Positions 41,632-49,531 are shown, counted from the stretch's first letter. The stretch: DNA of 64,000 nt from an uncultured Candidatus Melainabacteria bacterium (GCA_932182025.1 CAKNXK010000004.1:18828-82827), one strand, 5' to 3'. Numbers and translations: made by a program. The notes: generated by a model not told the origin, from the sequence alone.

Positions 41632-42801
41632 TTGATTATAATAGAAAAACCTTACGTTTCAGAATTTTTAATAGACAGCATTGTTCAAAATGATTGGGCG
41701 GTTTTGGAAAACGAAGCTCTTGAAATTGCAGATATTGAAGAAGGGGCTTTTGAAACGATTGATACAGATACAGCTAAAGAATATTATAGTCAGGTCGAAT
41801 ACCCTATTATTTATTCTAACTCCGAAAATTCAATTAATTGGGTTTTAGAAAATTTACCGGACTCAAATTTGAGCCGCTATATTAAATTATTTAAAGATAA
41901 ACTCAAATTTAGAAAAATGCTCAAAGATGTTTTTCCTGAATTCTTTTTTAAAGAAGTTGAATATGACAATTTATCAAAGCTTCCTCTTGAAGAATTAAAG
42001 TATCCGTTTGTATTAAAGCCGGCGATTGGTTTTTTGAGTCTTGGAGTTCATACTGTTCATAATGATGAGGATTGGAAACACACTCTTGTTGAGCTTGAAC
42101 ATGAAATGAAACTTGCTCAAAAATTCTATCCGGAAGCTGTTGTTAATGTTTCTAAATTTATAATCGAAGAGTATATTCAGGGTGAAGAATACGCTGTTGA
42201 TGCTTATTATGATAAAAACGGCAATCCTGTTATTTTAAACATTTTCCATCATCCGTTTCTGAATTCAAAAGATGTAAGTGATAGAATTTATGTTATGTCA
42301 TCAGAGATTATGATTAAATACATGGCAAAATTTGCAATACTTCTAAAAGTAATCGGAGATAAAAACAATATAAGAAACTTCCCGCTTCATATTGAACTAA
42401 GAGTTACTGATGATGAGAGAATTATTCCAATAGAAGTTAATCCCATGCGCTTTGCAGGATGGTGCACAACTGATGTTTCAAAATACGCTTGGGGTATAAA
42501 TGTTTATGAGTGTTTTATGAAGCAGACTTCTCCGGATTGGAATGAAATTTTGTCAAAAGCTTCTAACGAAATGTTCTATTTCTCTATGGCAGAGGTTTCT
42601 TCTAATATAGATAGAGATAAAATTAGCGGCTTTGAATATGATAATTGGCTTGCTAATTACTCTAATGTTTTGGAAGTTAGAAGAATTAATCCTAAACATC
42701 ATCCGCTTTTTGCCGTTATATTCGGTTCTACAACTAATAAAGATGAAGTTAACAGGATTTTACAATTAAAAACAAAGGATTACACAATATTTAATGTGTG
42801 A
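41632..42801 (+). CDS. ATP-grasp domain protein
   Basis: A 389-residue protein starting at TTG with AGAGGAGG upstream. ATP-grasp hallmarks: KYPFVLKPAIGFLSLGVHTV (lysine of the ATP site and the glycine-rich loop), FIIEEYIQGEEYAVDAYYD, and IELRVTDDERIIPIEVNPMRFAGW (metal ligands E and N). The family ligates a carboxylate to an amine using ATP; the substrate is unknown. Its stop overlaps the promoter of lptC. Confidence 0.8.
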   Translation: MIIIEKPYVSEFLIDSIVQNDWAVLENEALEIADIEEGAFETIDTDTAKEYYSQVEYPIIYSNSENSINWVLENLPDSNLSRYIKLFKDKLKFRKMLKDVFPEFFFKEVEYDNLSKLPLEELKYPFVLKPAIGFLSLGVHTVHNDEDWKHTLVELEHEMKLAQKFYPEAVVNVSKFIIEEYIQGEEYAVDAYYDKNGNPVILNIFHHPFLNSKDVSDRIYVMSSEIMIKYMAKFAILLKVIGDKNNIRNFPLHIELRVTDDERIIPIEVNPMRFAGWCTTDVSKYAWGINVYECFMKQTSPDWNEILSKASNEMFYFSMAEVSSNIDRDKISGFEYDNWLANYSNVLEVRRINPKHHPLFAVIFGSTTNKDEVNRILQLKTKDYTIFNV

Positions 42802-42807
42802 TAAAAT
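42799..42807 (+). promoter_or_regulatory. Extended -10 promoter of lptC (TGATAAAAT)
   Basis: TG-A-TAAAAT, where TGA is also the stop of the ATP-grasp gene. The hexamer ends 6 nt before the lptC ATG and no ribosome-binding site is present, so the mRNA is probably leaderless. Confidence 0.55.
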
Positions 42808-42813
42808 ACTCTT

Positions 42814-43413
42814 ATGGAATCATTTTTGAAAAAATTAAAGGAATTTGATAAAAAGAAGCTTGGATATTTAATAGCACTTATTTTGTTTATAGGTGTAATG
42901 GGCTGGGCTTTTATTTCGGCAGGAATTATAAGTAAAAGTTTTACAAGAGAACAGATTAGCGGTTCTAAAGACGAACAGCGTGTAGATGCAGTTGGTGTAA
43001 TTATTACTGAAACAAAAGAAGGTAATAAGTATTTCGAAATATACGGTGAAACAGGTAATTACAGTAACGATAGAAGCATTGCTACTTTGAATAATGTTGT
43101 AGGAAACTTTTACAAAGAAGGCGAAGTTGCGATGAGTTTTCAGTCTTCTAAAGGTTCATACAATGAAAAAGAAGGTTCTATTACTTTGTATGAAAACACT
43201 TATATTGTGCTAAAAGATGAAACATCTCTCGAGGCAGATAAGCTGACCTGGCTCGGCAATGATAAAGAAACTGTTGCAGAAGGTAATGTTAAAATCCGCA
43301 AAGCTAAAGAGCTCACTGCAACTTCTGAAAAATGCATAATTGGTGCAGGTTATGATAAATTTAAAATAATTGGTAAAACTCAAACAAAACTTTATAGTGA
43401 TAAAGGAGTATAG
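42814..43413 (+). CDS. lptC: LPS export protein LptC
   Basis: A 199-residue protein with a short cytoplasmic basic end (KKLKEFDKKKLG), one TM (about 17-38) and a periplasmic beta-jellyroll (YFEIYGETGNYSNDRSIATLNNVVGNFYKEGEVAMSFQSSKGSYNEKEGSITL). LptC receives LPS from LptB2FG and hands it to LptA. Directly followed by the LptA-like gene. Confidence 0.85.
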   Translation: MESFLKKLKEFDKKKLGYLIALILFIGVMGWAFISAGIISKSFTREQISGSKDEQRVDAVGVIITETKEGNKYFEIYGETGNYSNDRSIATLNNVVGNFYKEGEVAMSFQSSKGSYNEKEGSITLYENTYIVLKDETSLEADKLTWLGNDKETVAEGNVKIRKAKELTATSEKCIIGAGYDKFKIIGKTQTKLYSDKGV

Positions 43414-44370
43414 ATGAAAAAGATATTAGTAATCTCATTTTTAATACTTTCAAGCTTAGCAGTTTTTGCTTCTGATTTGATTATTGAATCAAAAACCCAA
43501 ACTTATTCTGACAAAGAAAAGAAGATTAAGCTTGATGGCGGTGTTAAAGTTAAAATCGATAATCTTACTGTAGAAAGTCCAAGAGCGGATGTTTCTGTTA
43601 GACGTAACAACAAGCTTGATACGGCAACTTTTTATGACAAGCCTTATGCTTTCGAAATAAATGCAAATAAAAAAAGAGAAGTCAAAGCTAACATATTACA
43701 GGTATCTTTGATTAATAAAGTTGTAAGAGCTGAAGGTGATTCGCAATCTGTCATCACTGAAGGCAACACTCCGATTGTTGTAATTAATGCTGATGCACAG
43801 GAATACGATACAAAGAGTAACGTAATGGTTGCAACGGGTTCTGTTAATATGAAATACAAAGATATTGAAAGTTTTTCAGACAAAGCCGTAATCGTTGCCG
43901 ATCCTAAAGGCGGATTGAAGAAAATTGACTTAATCGGAAATGCAAAAGTTAAGCAGGAGCAAAATACATCAGAGGGTCATCATTTTGTTTATAACCCAAT
44001 TACTGAAGAAATGTCCGTAAGCGGTGCTACAAAGACTGTTGCGATTACTGATGACGGTAAAAAACTTACAATCCACTCTGATTATCAGCAATACAATAAA
44101 AAACAAAATTCTTATATTGGTAACGGGCATGTAAAAATCTGGTTTGATGATTATTATGCTCAAGGTCCTAAGGTTTCTGTGTTCCCTGATAAAGAAACCG
44201 GTAAGCCAAACGAAGTTTATTTTGTTGGACGTTCAAAAATTGTTCAAACAGACAAAGATATTATTGCTGATAAAATCCGTATGACAATGGATCCAAAGGA
44301 TTTTCAGGCAGAAGGTAATGTAAGAACAATTATTCACAATATTGATACAAAAGACAGTGAGGATTTATAG
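43414..44370 (+). CDS. lptA: LptA/OstA-like periplasmic LPS-transport protein
   Basis: A 318-residue protein with a signal peptide (MKKILVISFLILSSLAVFA) and repeated OstA beta-jellyroll strands (QTYSDKEKKIKLDGGVKVKIDNLTVESPRADVSV; AQEYDTKSNVMVATGSVNMKYKDIESFSDKAVIV; QQYNKKQNSYIGNGHVKIWFDDYYAQGPKVSVF). It is about 1.7 times the usual LptA length, consistent with an extra OstA unit. It forms the periplasmic bridge of the Lpt machine. Starts 1 bp after lptC. Confidence 0.83.
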   Translation: MKKILVISFLILSSLAVFASDLIIESKTQTYSDKEKKIKLDGGVKVKIDNLTVESPRADVSVRRNNKLDTATFYDKPYAFEINANKKREVKANILQVSLINKVVRAEGDSQSVITEGNTPIVVINADAQEYDTKSNVMVATGSVNMKYKDIESFSDKAVIVADPKGGLKKIDLIGNAKVKQEQNTSEGHHFVYNPITEEMSVSGATKTVAITDDGKKLTIHSDYQQYNKKQNSYIGNGHVKIWFDDYYAQGPKVSVFPDKETGKPNEVYFVGRSKIVQTDKDIIADKIRMTMDPKDFQAEGNVRTIIHNIDTKDSEDL

Positions 44371-44425
44371 GGGTAAATATATTTATCTCGTTGGTGAAAA
44401 ATTCTCAATAGGAAGGTTAAAAAAT

Positions 44426-45193
44426 ATGTCAGTTAATATAGATAGAGCAATGGAGTTCTTTAAAGAGCGTAAATATAAAGAATGTATTGATGTTTTCAGT
44501 ACAGTTTTAGAAAACGAGCCTGATAATGCTGATGTTTACAATAATATGGGCGTTGCATATTCTTGTCTTGGAGAGTATGAAAAAGCAGTTAATTATTTGA
44601 ATAAGGCTTTGGAGCTTGACCCTGAACTTGCTCAGGCTTATATTAATCTATCTGATATTTACTATAAAGCAGGTGATATTGCATCAGCTGTTGGAGTTTT
44701 GCAGCGTGGAAGCTATGAATTACAAGATAATTTAACGATTGCTCATTTGCTTGCAAGGGTTTATATTGACGACCAGAGATGGGATGACGCAATTGACGAA
44801 TTGGACAGAGTTTTGGAAGGTGAACCTGAAAACTATGATGCATACTATGATTTAGGTCATGTTTATTTTGAACTCGGTGATTACGAAGGCGCAATTTCTA
44901 ATTTTGAAACGGTTACGCAGTACAGAGAGGATAGTGAATTATTGTTCTATTCGCTTGCGCAGGCTTATGAATCTAACAACGAAATAGATAAAGCGATTTC
45001 AAATTACTTAAAAGCGATTGCGGTGAATGACAAGTTTACGCTTGCGTATAAAAAAGTTGCAATTTTGTTTATGGCAAGAAACGATTTTGAAGACGCGCTT
45101 GAATACTTTGAAGAGTATGCAAATTTTGATATCCCTGAAGAGGAAAAAGCGTCAATTGCGAAGCTGGTTGAAAGAATTAAGGCTAAGATTTAG
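44426..45193 (+). CDS. Cytoplasmic TPR protein
   Basis: From the ATG at 44426 (GGAAGG 10 nt upstream) a 255-residue protein made almost wholly of TPR units (AMEFFKERKYKECIDVFSTVLENEPDNADVYNNMGVAYSCLGEYEKAVNYLNKALELDPELAQAYINLSDIYYKAGD and onward). No signal peptide. The frame extends upstream into the LptA-like gene but without start signals. Its position after lptC-lptA suggests a link to envelope assembly, but that is inference. Confidence 0.78.
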   Translation: MSVNIDRAMEFFKERKYKECIDVFSTVLENEPDNADVYNNMGVAYSCLGEYEKAVNYLNKALELDPELAQAYINLSDIYYKAGDIASAVGVLQRGSYELQDNLTIAHLLARVYIDDQRWDDAIDELDRVLEGEPENYDAYYDLGHVYFELGDYEGAISNFETVTQYREDSELLFYSLAQAYESNNEIDKAISNYLKAIAVNDKFTLAYKKVAILFMARNDFEDALEYFEEYANFDIPEEEKASIAKLVERIKAKI

Positions 45194-45470
45194 CTTTCTT
45201 TGATTCTTTATATAACAATAATGATTTGTTTTTAAAATATTTTATATCAGGTTCAATGCGATTGATTTGCTGTAAAATTTCTGATAAATCAGTCAATTTA
45301 CGCATGCAGTTTTTAACATCCTCTGCTGAATGATAACTTGCAAAATCCCGACTTTGCATTACTTCTTTTATGCGCCTTTGAGTTTCAATAACTGCTATTT
45401 TTGCAAATTGTAATTCTGCATTCATGTTGTCGAGATTGTATTCAAGAGCTGTTTTAATTTTAATTGTCAT
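45183..45470 (-). CDS. Small helical protein, function unknown
   Basis: A 95-residue, nearly all-helical protein (MTIKIKTALEYNLDNMNAELQFAKIAVIETQRRIKEVMQ ... KLTDLSEILQQINRIEP) with a Lys-rich tail. I set the start at 45470, preceded by AGGAAT; the frame extends further up without signals. The 3' end overlaps the convergent TPR gene by 11 bp. No family recognised. Confidence 0.5.
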   Translation of the reverse strand: MTIKIKTALEYNLDNMNAELQFAKIAVIETQRRIKEVMQSRDFASYHSAEDVKNCMRKLTDLSEILQQINRIEPDIKYFKNKSLLLYKESKKAKS

Positions 45471-45537
45471 AATATTATTCCTATGTAGCCTCAAATTTGG
45501 GGCAAGTTTTTTATAGTTTAGCATTACTATAAAATAT

Positions 45538-45804
45538 ATGCAAGAAGAGAAATCTAAAATATTATCTAAAACTGTTGGCAAATTATTTGATAAAGCTAGG
45601 CGTGGTGCAGATATTACTTATACTCTCTTCTGTTATGAAAATAATATTAAAAAATCAACATATGATAGAATAATAAAAGGCGAAACTCAATCAACTTTAT
45701 ATAATATTGCAAAAATGGTAAAAGCTTTAGGCTGGAATTTTCAAAAGTTTGGCGAAGAGTTAGATAAACAACTCCCAAAAGAGTTTTGGGATGATGAGGA
45801 TTAA
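45538..45804 (+). CDS. HTH-domain protein (XRE-like)
   Basis: An 88-residue protein with a Cro/C1-like fold: ITYTLFCYENNIKKSTYDRIIKGETQSTLYNIAKMVKALGW. It keeps the helix-turn-helix and the S-T-x-x-R-I-x-x-G-x-x-x-S/P-x-L pattern. The C-terminus is acidic. A TACTAT box ends 7 nt before the ATG with no ribosome-binding site (leaderless). It lies in a patch of small accessory genes. Confidence 0.65.
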   Translation: MQEEKSKILSKTVGKLFDKARRGADITYTLFCYENNIKKSTYDRIIKGETQSTLYNIAKMVKALGWNFQKFGEELDKQLPKEFWDDED

Positions 45805-46013
45805 TCTTTATTGTAATTTGTCATTTTAGATAACTTATGTAATGGTTCGTTAAATTCATATTTTATAGCAAAATCAATATACTTGTCTTTGTTTGGGTAT
45901 ATTCCCATGTACTTTACGATGTCTTCTATGATATTAGAATATACTTGTGCTCGTAAGCAGCTGGCATGAGCGCTTTCTAATCCGTTTTTGTAAATGGTAT
46001 TGATTAAGTGCAT
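45801..46013 (-). CDS. Small protein of the accessory patch, function unknown
   Basis: A 70-residue helical protein (MHLINTIYKNGLESAHASCLRAQVYSNIIEDIVKYMG ... YEFNEPLHKLSKM). I set the start at 46013 because AGAGGT lies before it; an upstream ATG would lie inside the palindrome. It diverges from the HTH gene at 46120 across the perfect 48-bp palindrome and overlaps the convergent HTH gene by 4 bp. No family recognised. Confidence 0.5.
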   Translation of the reverse strand: MHLINTIYKNGLESAHASCLRAQVYSNIIEDIVKYMGIYPNKDKYIDFAIKYEFNEPLHKLSKMTNYNKD

Positions 46014-46032
46014 GTATGACCTCTTTTCAAAT

Positions 46033-46080
46033 ATTAATATAGTCCTAGAATACATATATGTATTCTAGGACTATATTAAT
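46033..46080. repeat. Perfect 48-bp palindrome between divergent genes
   Basis: Both halves of 24 bp are exact reverse complements with no spacer (ATTAATATAGTCCTAGAATA mirrored about 46056/46057). It lies 19 bp from the minus gene start and 39 bp from the HTH start. Likely an operator for the neighbouring HTH protein or a cruciform-forming site. Confidence 0.95.
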
Positions 46081-46119
46081 GCACTGGATGAGAATTTGTC
46101 AATATGTGATTATATTGTT

Positions 46120-46344
46120 ATGAGAGATGAAGTGCAGATAAAACAGTTTGGCAGAAATTTGAGTGCAGAGAGAACTCGACAAGGTCTAACTCAAGATGAA
46201 TTAGGTGCTTTGGCTTCTTTAGATGGCACTTATATTGGCAGAATTGAACGCGGTGAAGTAAATCCAACTCTTACAACAATCATCCCAATTTTAGAAGCTT
46301 TGAAGCTTCCTTTTGAAGCGCTTTATAAAACAAATATCAACTAA
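46120..46344 (+). CDS. XRE-family HTH repressor (controller-protein-like)
   Basis: A 74-residue protein that is a single HTH domain: QFGRNLSAERTRQGLTQDELGALASLDGTYIGRIERGEVNPTLTTIIPILEALKLPFEALY. Its size and sequence resemble restriction-modification controller (C) proteins, which bind symmetric operators beside divergent promoters. The frame can start at 46096, but the ATG at 46120 gives the standard domain. No restriction-modification genes are near. The 48-bp palindrome just upstream is its probable operator. Confidence 0.78.
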   Translation: MRDEVQIKQFGRNLSAERTRQGLTQDELGALASLDGTYIGRIERGEVNPTLTTIIPILEALKLPFEALYKTNIN

Positions 46345-46391
46345 TCCAAATATACGATGCATTATATTGGAATTTATATTAATATTAAATT

Positions 46392-46629
46392 GAAATCGGG
46401 ACTCCCGAAGGTTTAAAATTTCTCGAGCACAGACTTAAAATCGGAAAACGCTTGATGAAAGGAGGACCTGCTTATGATTAAAAAATTAGTACTAATTTAT
46501 TTAATTTTGCAGCAATGCGAAAACAAAGAACTAGCACTGACGTTAATCATAATCGCGCTAGTTCTTCTGAACTAATACGAACTCGGGAGTAAAAATAAGT
46601 TAACTACCAATTAACTTATGCCCGATTTC
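46392..46629 (+). ncRNA. Folded RNA element closed by a 17-bp long-range helix, enclosing a small ORF
   Basis: GAAATCGGGACTCCCGA (46392-46408) pairs fully with two segments downstream: TCGGGAGT (46583-46590) and CCCGATTTC (46621-46629). Between them an ATAAGTTAA/TTAACTTAT hairpin (46595-46619) bulges out, making a three-way junction. Inside, AAGAACTAGC (46526-46535) pairs with GCTAGTTCTT (46557-46566). A T-rich tail (TTTCTTCTTTTA) follows. A TAATAT box ends 6 nt before the 5' arm. The fold encloses the 33-residue ORF. Type I toxin-like mRNA or a novel structured element is inference. Confidence 0.55.
46474..46575 (+). CDS. 33-residue hydrophobic peptide
   Basis: A short frame with a perfect ribosome-binding site (AAAGGAGG, 7-8 nt before ATG). 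The peptide starts MIKKLVLIYLILQQ, has a polar centre (CENKE) and ends LALTLIIIALVLLN, so it could span the membrane once. Its mRNA has 5'-3' closing pairing and an internal stem inside the coding part. This resembles type I toxin genes of the hok/fst/ldr kind in design, not in sequence. No antisense RNA is proven. Confidence 0.5.
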   Translation: MIKKLVLIYLILQQCENKELALTLIIIALVLLN

Positions 46630-46679
46630 TTCTTTTATTATAATCTATTTTTAGAATTTTGCAATATTTATATTTTCTA

Positions 46680-46708
46680 TTTACCCCTACCCCTGTTTGG
46701 GTTATAAT
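46680..46708 (+). promoter_or_regulatory. Sigma-70-type promoter of pgk
   Basis: TTTACC (46680-46685), 17 nt, TATAAT (46703-46708), 32 nt before the pgk ATG; AAAGGAAAGAG is the ribosome-binding site. Confidence 0.65.
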
Positions 46709-46740
46709 TTTCATGCGTTGAAAAGAAAGGAAAGAGACCA

Positions 46741-47937
46741 ATGAAAAAATCAATTAAAGATTTAGGCGACATTAAGGGAAAAACAGCTCTTGTAAGAGTT
46801 GATATTAATGTTCCTCTTGATGAAAACAAAAATGTTACTGACGATACTCGTATTCAAGCTATCGTTCCTACAGTTAATTTCTTGAAAGAAAAGGGTGCTA
46901 AAATCGTTCTTATGGCTCACTTAGGAAGACCAAAAGGCGAAAAGAACCCTGAATTCACCCTTGAACCTGTTGCTAAATACATGGCTAAAGTTTTTGGTGA
47001 AGAAATCGTATTTATTCCATCAGTAGAAGAAGCTGCTCCTTATGTAGCTAAGCTTGCTGACGGTCAAATTGCTTTATTGGAAAACATCCGTTACTACAAA
47101 GCTGAAGAAGCTAAAGATGACGATATGACTTTTGCTGAAGAATTAGCAAAATTAGGTGATTTCTATGTTAACGACGCTTTCGGTGCAGCTCACAGAAACC
47201 ACACTTCTACTGCTAAATTAGCAAAAATCCTTAAACCTGCTGTTTCAGGTTTATTGATGGAAAAAGAAATCAGATGCTTGTCTCAAGCTCTTGATAATCC
47301 TGTAAGACCTTTCACTGCTGTTGTTGGCGGTGCTAAAGTTTCTTCTAAAATCGGTGTTTTAGAAAACTTGCTTGACAAAGTTGACAATATGATTATCGGC
47401 GGCGGTATGGCTTATACATTCGTTAAAGCTAACGGTGGTAAAATCGGTAACTCAATTTGCGAAGATGACCAAATCGAAGTTGCAAAAGCTATTGAAGCTA
47501 AAGCTGCTGAAAAAGGCGTTAAGCTTGTAATGGCTACAGACGTATTAGTTGCTGATGATTTCTCTGGTAATGGTACAAACAAATTCGTTAAAATCAACGA
47601 AATTCCAGACGGATTTGAAGGTGTTGATGCAGGTTTAGAATCAAGAGTTGCGTTTGCAGAAGTTCTTAAGTCTTCTAAAACAATCTTGATGAACGGCCCT
47701 GTTGGTGCATTCGAAAATCCTAAATTTGCAGAAGGTACAAAAGCTGTTCTTGAAGCTATCGTTGAAGCTACTAAAAACGGTGCGGTTTCTGTAATCGGTG
47801 GTGGTGACTCTGTTTCTGCTGCTAAGAAATTCTGCAAAGCAGAAGATTTCACTCACGTTTCAACAGGTGGTGGTGCTTCTCTTGAATTTATCGAAGGTAA
47901 AGTACTTCCAGGTGTTGCAGCATTAGATGATAAGTAG
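46741..47937 (+). CDS. pgk: Phosphoglycerate kinase
   Basis: A 398-residue glycolytic enzyme making ATP from 1,3-bisphosphoglycerate. Marks: VRVDINVPLDENKNVTDDTRI, MAHLGRPKG, NDAFGAAHRNHTST, VVGGAKVSSKIGVL, MIIGGGMAYTF, NGPVGAFE and the C-terminal GGGDSVSA / STGGGASLEF. Full length. Strong codon bias like fusA and tuf. Own promoter and terminator. Confidence 0.98.
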   Translation: MKKSIKDLGDIKGKTALVRVDINVPLDENKNVTDDTRIQAIVPTVNFLKEKGAKIVLMAHLGRPKGEKNPEFTLEPVAKYMAKVFGEEIVFIPSVEEAAPYVAKLADGQIALLENIRYYKAEEAKDDDMTFAEELAKLGDFYVNDAFGAAHRNHTSTAKLAKILKPAVSGLLMEKEIRCLSQALDNPVRPFTAVVGGAKVSSKIGVLENLLDKVDNMIIGGGMAYTFVKANGGKIGNSICEDDQIEVAKAIEAKAAEKGVKLVMATDVLVADDFSGNGTNKFVKINEIPDGFEGVDAGLESRVAFAEVLKSSKTILMNGPVGAFENPKFAEGTKAVLEAIVEATKNGAVSVIGGGDSVSAAKKFCKAEDFTHVSTGGGASLEFIEGKVLPGVAALDDK

Positions 47938-47954
47938 CGCTAAGCATTATAAAT

Positions 47955-47988
47955 AAAAAAGGTTCGGGCTTTAGTCCGAACCTTTTTT
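47955..47988. terminator. Intrinsic terminator of pgk
   Basis: GGTTCGG / CCGAACC stem (47961-47982) flanked by A6 and T6; shared with the convergent small gene. Confidence 0.9.
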
Positions 47989-47991
47989 ATT

Positions 47992-48234
47992 TTAGCAAAT
48001 TGCCATAAATCCATATTCTTTAGGGTCTCTATGTGCCAATCCGACACCGTCTTGACCGAGTGAAACTTTGTTTCCTCCTTCATCAGAAACATAGCCGATT
48101 TGTCCCGGCATAGATATTCCAAATTCATTTCCTGTCGATACAGGAGCAACTCTTGGTGCGGTCGGTTTAAGTGAGCCGAGCTTTCCGAGTTGATAATTTT
48201 GATCAATCATTGGATTGTTGTGTACTGCGCCCAT
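47992..48234 (-). CDS. 80-residue protein under the unusual promoter, function unknown
   Basis: An 80-residue soluble protein rich in Gly, Pro and Asn (MGAVHNNPMIDQNYQLGKLGSLKPTAPRVAPVSTGNEFGISMPGQIGYVSDEGG ... YGFMAIC). No signal peptide, no TM, one C-terminal Cys. It looks poorly folded or extended. Its promoter matches the GGCAA-type element with exact spacing, tying it to the hydrolase and RelA/SpoT-like genes. No family recognised. Confidence 0.55.
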   Translation of the reverse strand: MGAVHNNPMIDQNYQLGKLGSLKPTAPRVAPVSTGNEFGISMPGQIGYVSDEGGNKVSLGQDGVGLAHRDPKEYGFMAIC

Positions 48235-48260
48235 AATTATACCTTTTTTCTGTCTATATT

Positions 48261-48292
48261 TTATTAAAGTATTAAAAATATAAAAAATTGCT
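48261..48292 (-). promoter_or_regulatory. Candidate alternative-sigma promoter (AGCAA-N16-TACTTTAATAA)
   Basis: Coding strand: AGCAA at 48288-48292, 16 nt, TACTTTAATAA at 48261-48271, then the ATG at 48234 after 26 nt. Confidence 0.55.
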
Positions 48293-48330
48293 TTGTTAAT
48301 AAAAATTGTTACAAAAGTTTAAAGAAAAAC

Positions 48331-48359
48331 TTGTATTTAAATTTGCCTCATGTTACTAT
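48331..48359 (+). promoter_or_regulatory. Sigma-70-type promoter of rpsH
   Basis: TTGTAT (48331-48336), 17 nt, TACTAT (48354-48359). Predicted start near 48366, leaving a leader of about 168 nt. Confidence 0.5.
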
Positions 48360-48365
48360 TTCTTT

Positions 48366-48533
48366 GTCAGACTGCTAAAGGACGCTTTTATTGAGCAAGA
48401 ATTAATTTAGTAAGTGACGAGTACCCGGGTGCCAGTAAGGGCTTGGATAGAAACTACAGGTTGGATGTTTAGGTGACGGCTTGTGTTATATGCAGGGAAC
48501 TTATACTACACCCACAATGAAAAGGATGTAAAA
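48366..48533 (+). other. Long 5' leader of rpsH
   Basis: About 168 nt without a convincing ORF, more GC-rich than neighbouring spacers (for example GAGTACCCGGGTGCCAG). Likely a structured r-protein leader; I matched it to no known leader motif. Confidence 0.4.
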
Positions 48534-48929
48534 ATGAATACAGATCCAATAGCAGATATGCTAACTAGAATCAGAAACGCAAACGCAGTTTCTCACCCAT
48601 CAGTAGAAATGCCATCTTCTAAGCTAAAAGTTGCTTTGGCTAAATTGCTTAAATCAGAAGGTTTTATTACTGATTATTCAGAAAAAGCTGAAGGAAATTT
48701 TAAAACACTTTCTATTGAGCTTAAGTATGATGAACAACACAAACCTGTTATTTCAAAACTTCAAAGAGTTTCAAAACCAGGTTTGAGAAGCTACTCAAAA
48801 GCTAAAAACTTGCCACAAGTATTAGGCGGTTTAGGTGTTGCAGTTGTTTCAACTAGCAAAGGTCTTTTAACTGACCGTAAGGCAAGAAAAGAAAACCTTG
48901 GCGGCGAAGTTCTTTGCTACATCTATTAA
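48534..48929 (+). CDS. rpsH: 30S ribosomal protein S8
   Basis: A 131-residue S8 from the ATG at 48534 (MNTDPIADMLTRIRNAN), preceded by AAAGGATG. The C-terminal GLGVAVVSTSKGLLTDRKARKENLGGEVLCYIY is the family end. S8 binds helix 21 of 16S rRNA. The frame extends 51 bp upstream without start signals. Normally S8 sits in the middle of the spc operon; here it leads a short group with a long leader. Confidence 0.97.
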   Translation: MNTDPIADMLTRIRNANAVSHPSVEMPSSKLKVALAKLLKSEGFITDYSEKAEGNFKTLSIELKYDEQHKPVISKLQRVSKPGLRSYSKAKNLPQVLGGLGVAVVSTSKGLLTDRKARKENLGGEVLCYIY

Positions 48930-48991
48930 TTTTTTAAGCACGCACAATTGACAGAAAAGCGTGTTATTACACAATCTAAAAGGAGAAAATT

Positions 48992-49531
48992 ATGTCACGT
49001 ATTGGTAAAAAACCTATCGAAATTCCTTCAGGTGTTGAAGTTAAAATCGAAGGTAATGTTATTACAGTAAAAGGACCTAAAGGTACTGAATCAGTTGAAT
49101 TCAGAAGCGAAGTAAAAGTTTCTGTTGCAGATAATCATATCTTAGTAGAACCAAATTCTGATGATAGAAAAACAGGTGCTTTGCACGGTTTATTCAGAAC
49201 TCTTATTGCTAACGCAGTAAAAGGTGTTCACGAAGGATTTGAAAAGAAATTAGAAATCGTTGGTGTTGGTTACCGTGCTAACATGGAAGGTTCTAATTTG
49301 AACATGGCTTTAGGTTATTCACACCCTGTTTTAGTTGTTCCTCCTGCAGGTATCACAATTAGTGTTGAAGCTAACACTAAGATTTCTGTAAAAGGTACTA
49401 ACAAACAAACAGTTGGTGACGTTGCAGCATTCATCAGAGGAAAAAGACCTCCTGAAGTTTACAAAGGAAAAGGTGTTAAGTACGAAGGTGAATACATCAG
49501 ACGTAAAGCTGGTAAAGCTGGTAAAAAATAG
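48992..49531 (+). CDS. rplF: 50S ribosomal protein L6
   Basis: A 179-residue L6 (MSRIGKKPIEIPSGVEVKIEGNVITVKGPKG ... GYRANMEGSNLNMALGYSHPV ... RGKRPPEVYKGKGVKYEGEYIRRKAGKAGKK). Full length with both duplicated domains. AAAGGAGA before the ATG. Follows rpsH after 62 bp, as in spc order (S8-L6-L18). Confidence 0.97.
   Translation: MSRIGKKPIEIPSGVEVKIEGNVITVKGPKGTESVEFRSEVKVSVADNHILVEPNSDDRKTGALHGLFRTLIANAVKGVHEGFEKKLEIVGVGYRANMEGSNLNMALGYSHPVLVVPPAGITISVEANTKISVKGTNKQTVGDVAAFIRGKRPPEVYKGKGVKYEGEYIRRKAGKAGKK

Noticed and set aside
46041..46072. Restriction-modification controller boxes (GACT-N3-AGTC) within the 48-bp palindrome
   Set aside because: AGTC and GACT occur but in the reverse order and wrong spacing, and no restriction-modification genes are nearby.
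47412..47852. 146-residue minus-strand frame inside pgk
   Set aside because: Antisense shadow of a strongly biased highly expressed gene.
47940..48206. 88-residue minus-strand frame overlapping the 80-residue gene
   Set aside because: It runs through the pgk terminator and lacks a ribosome-binding site; the 80-residue frame has the promoter.
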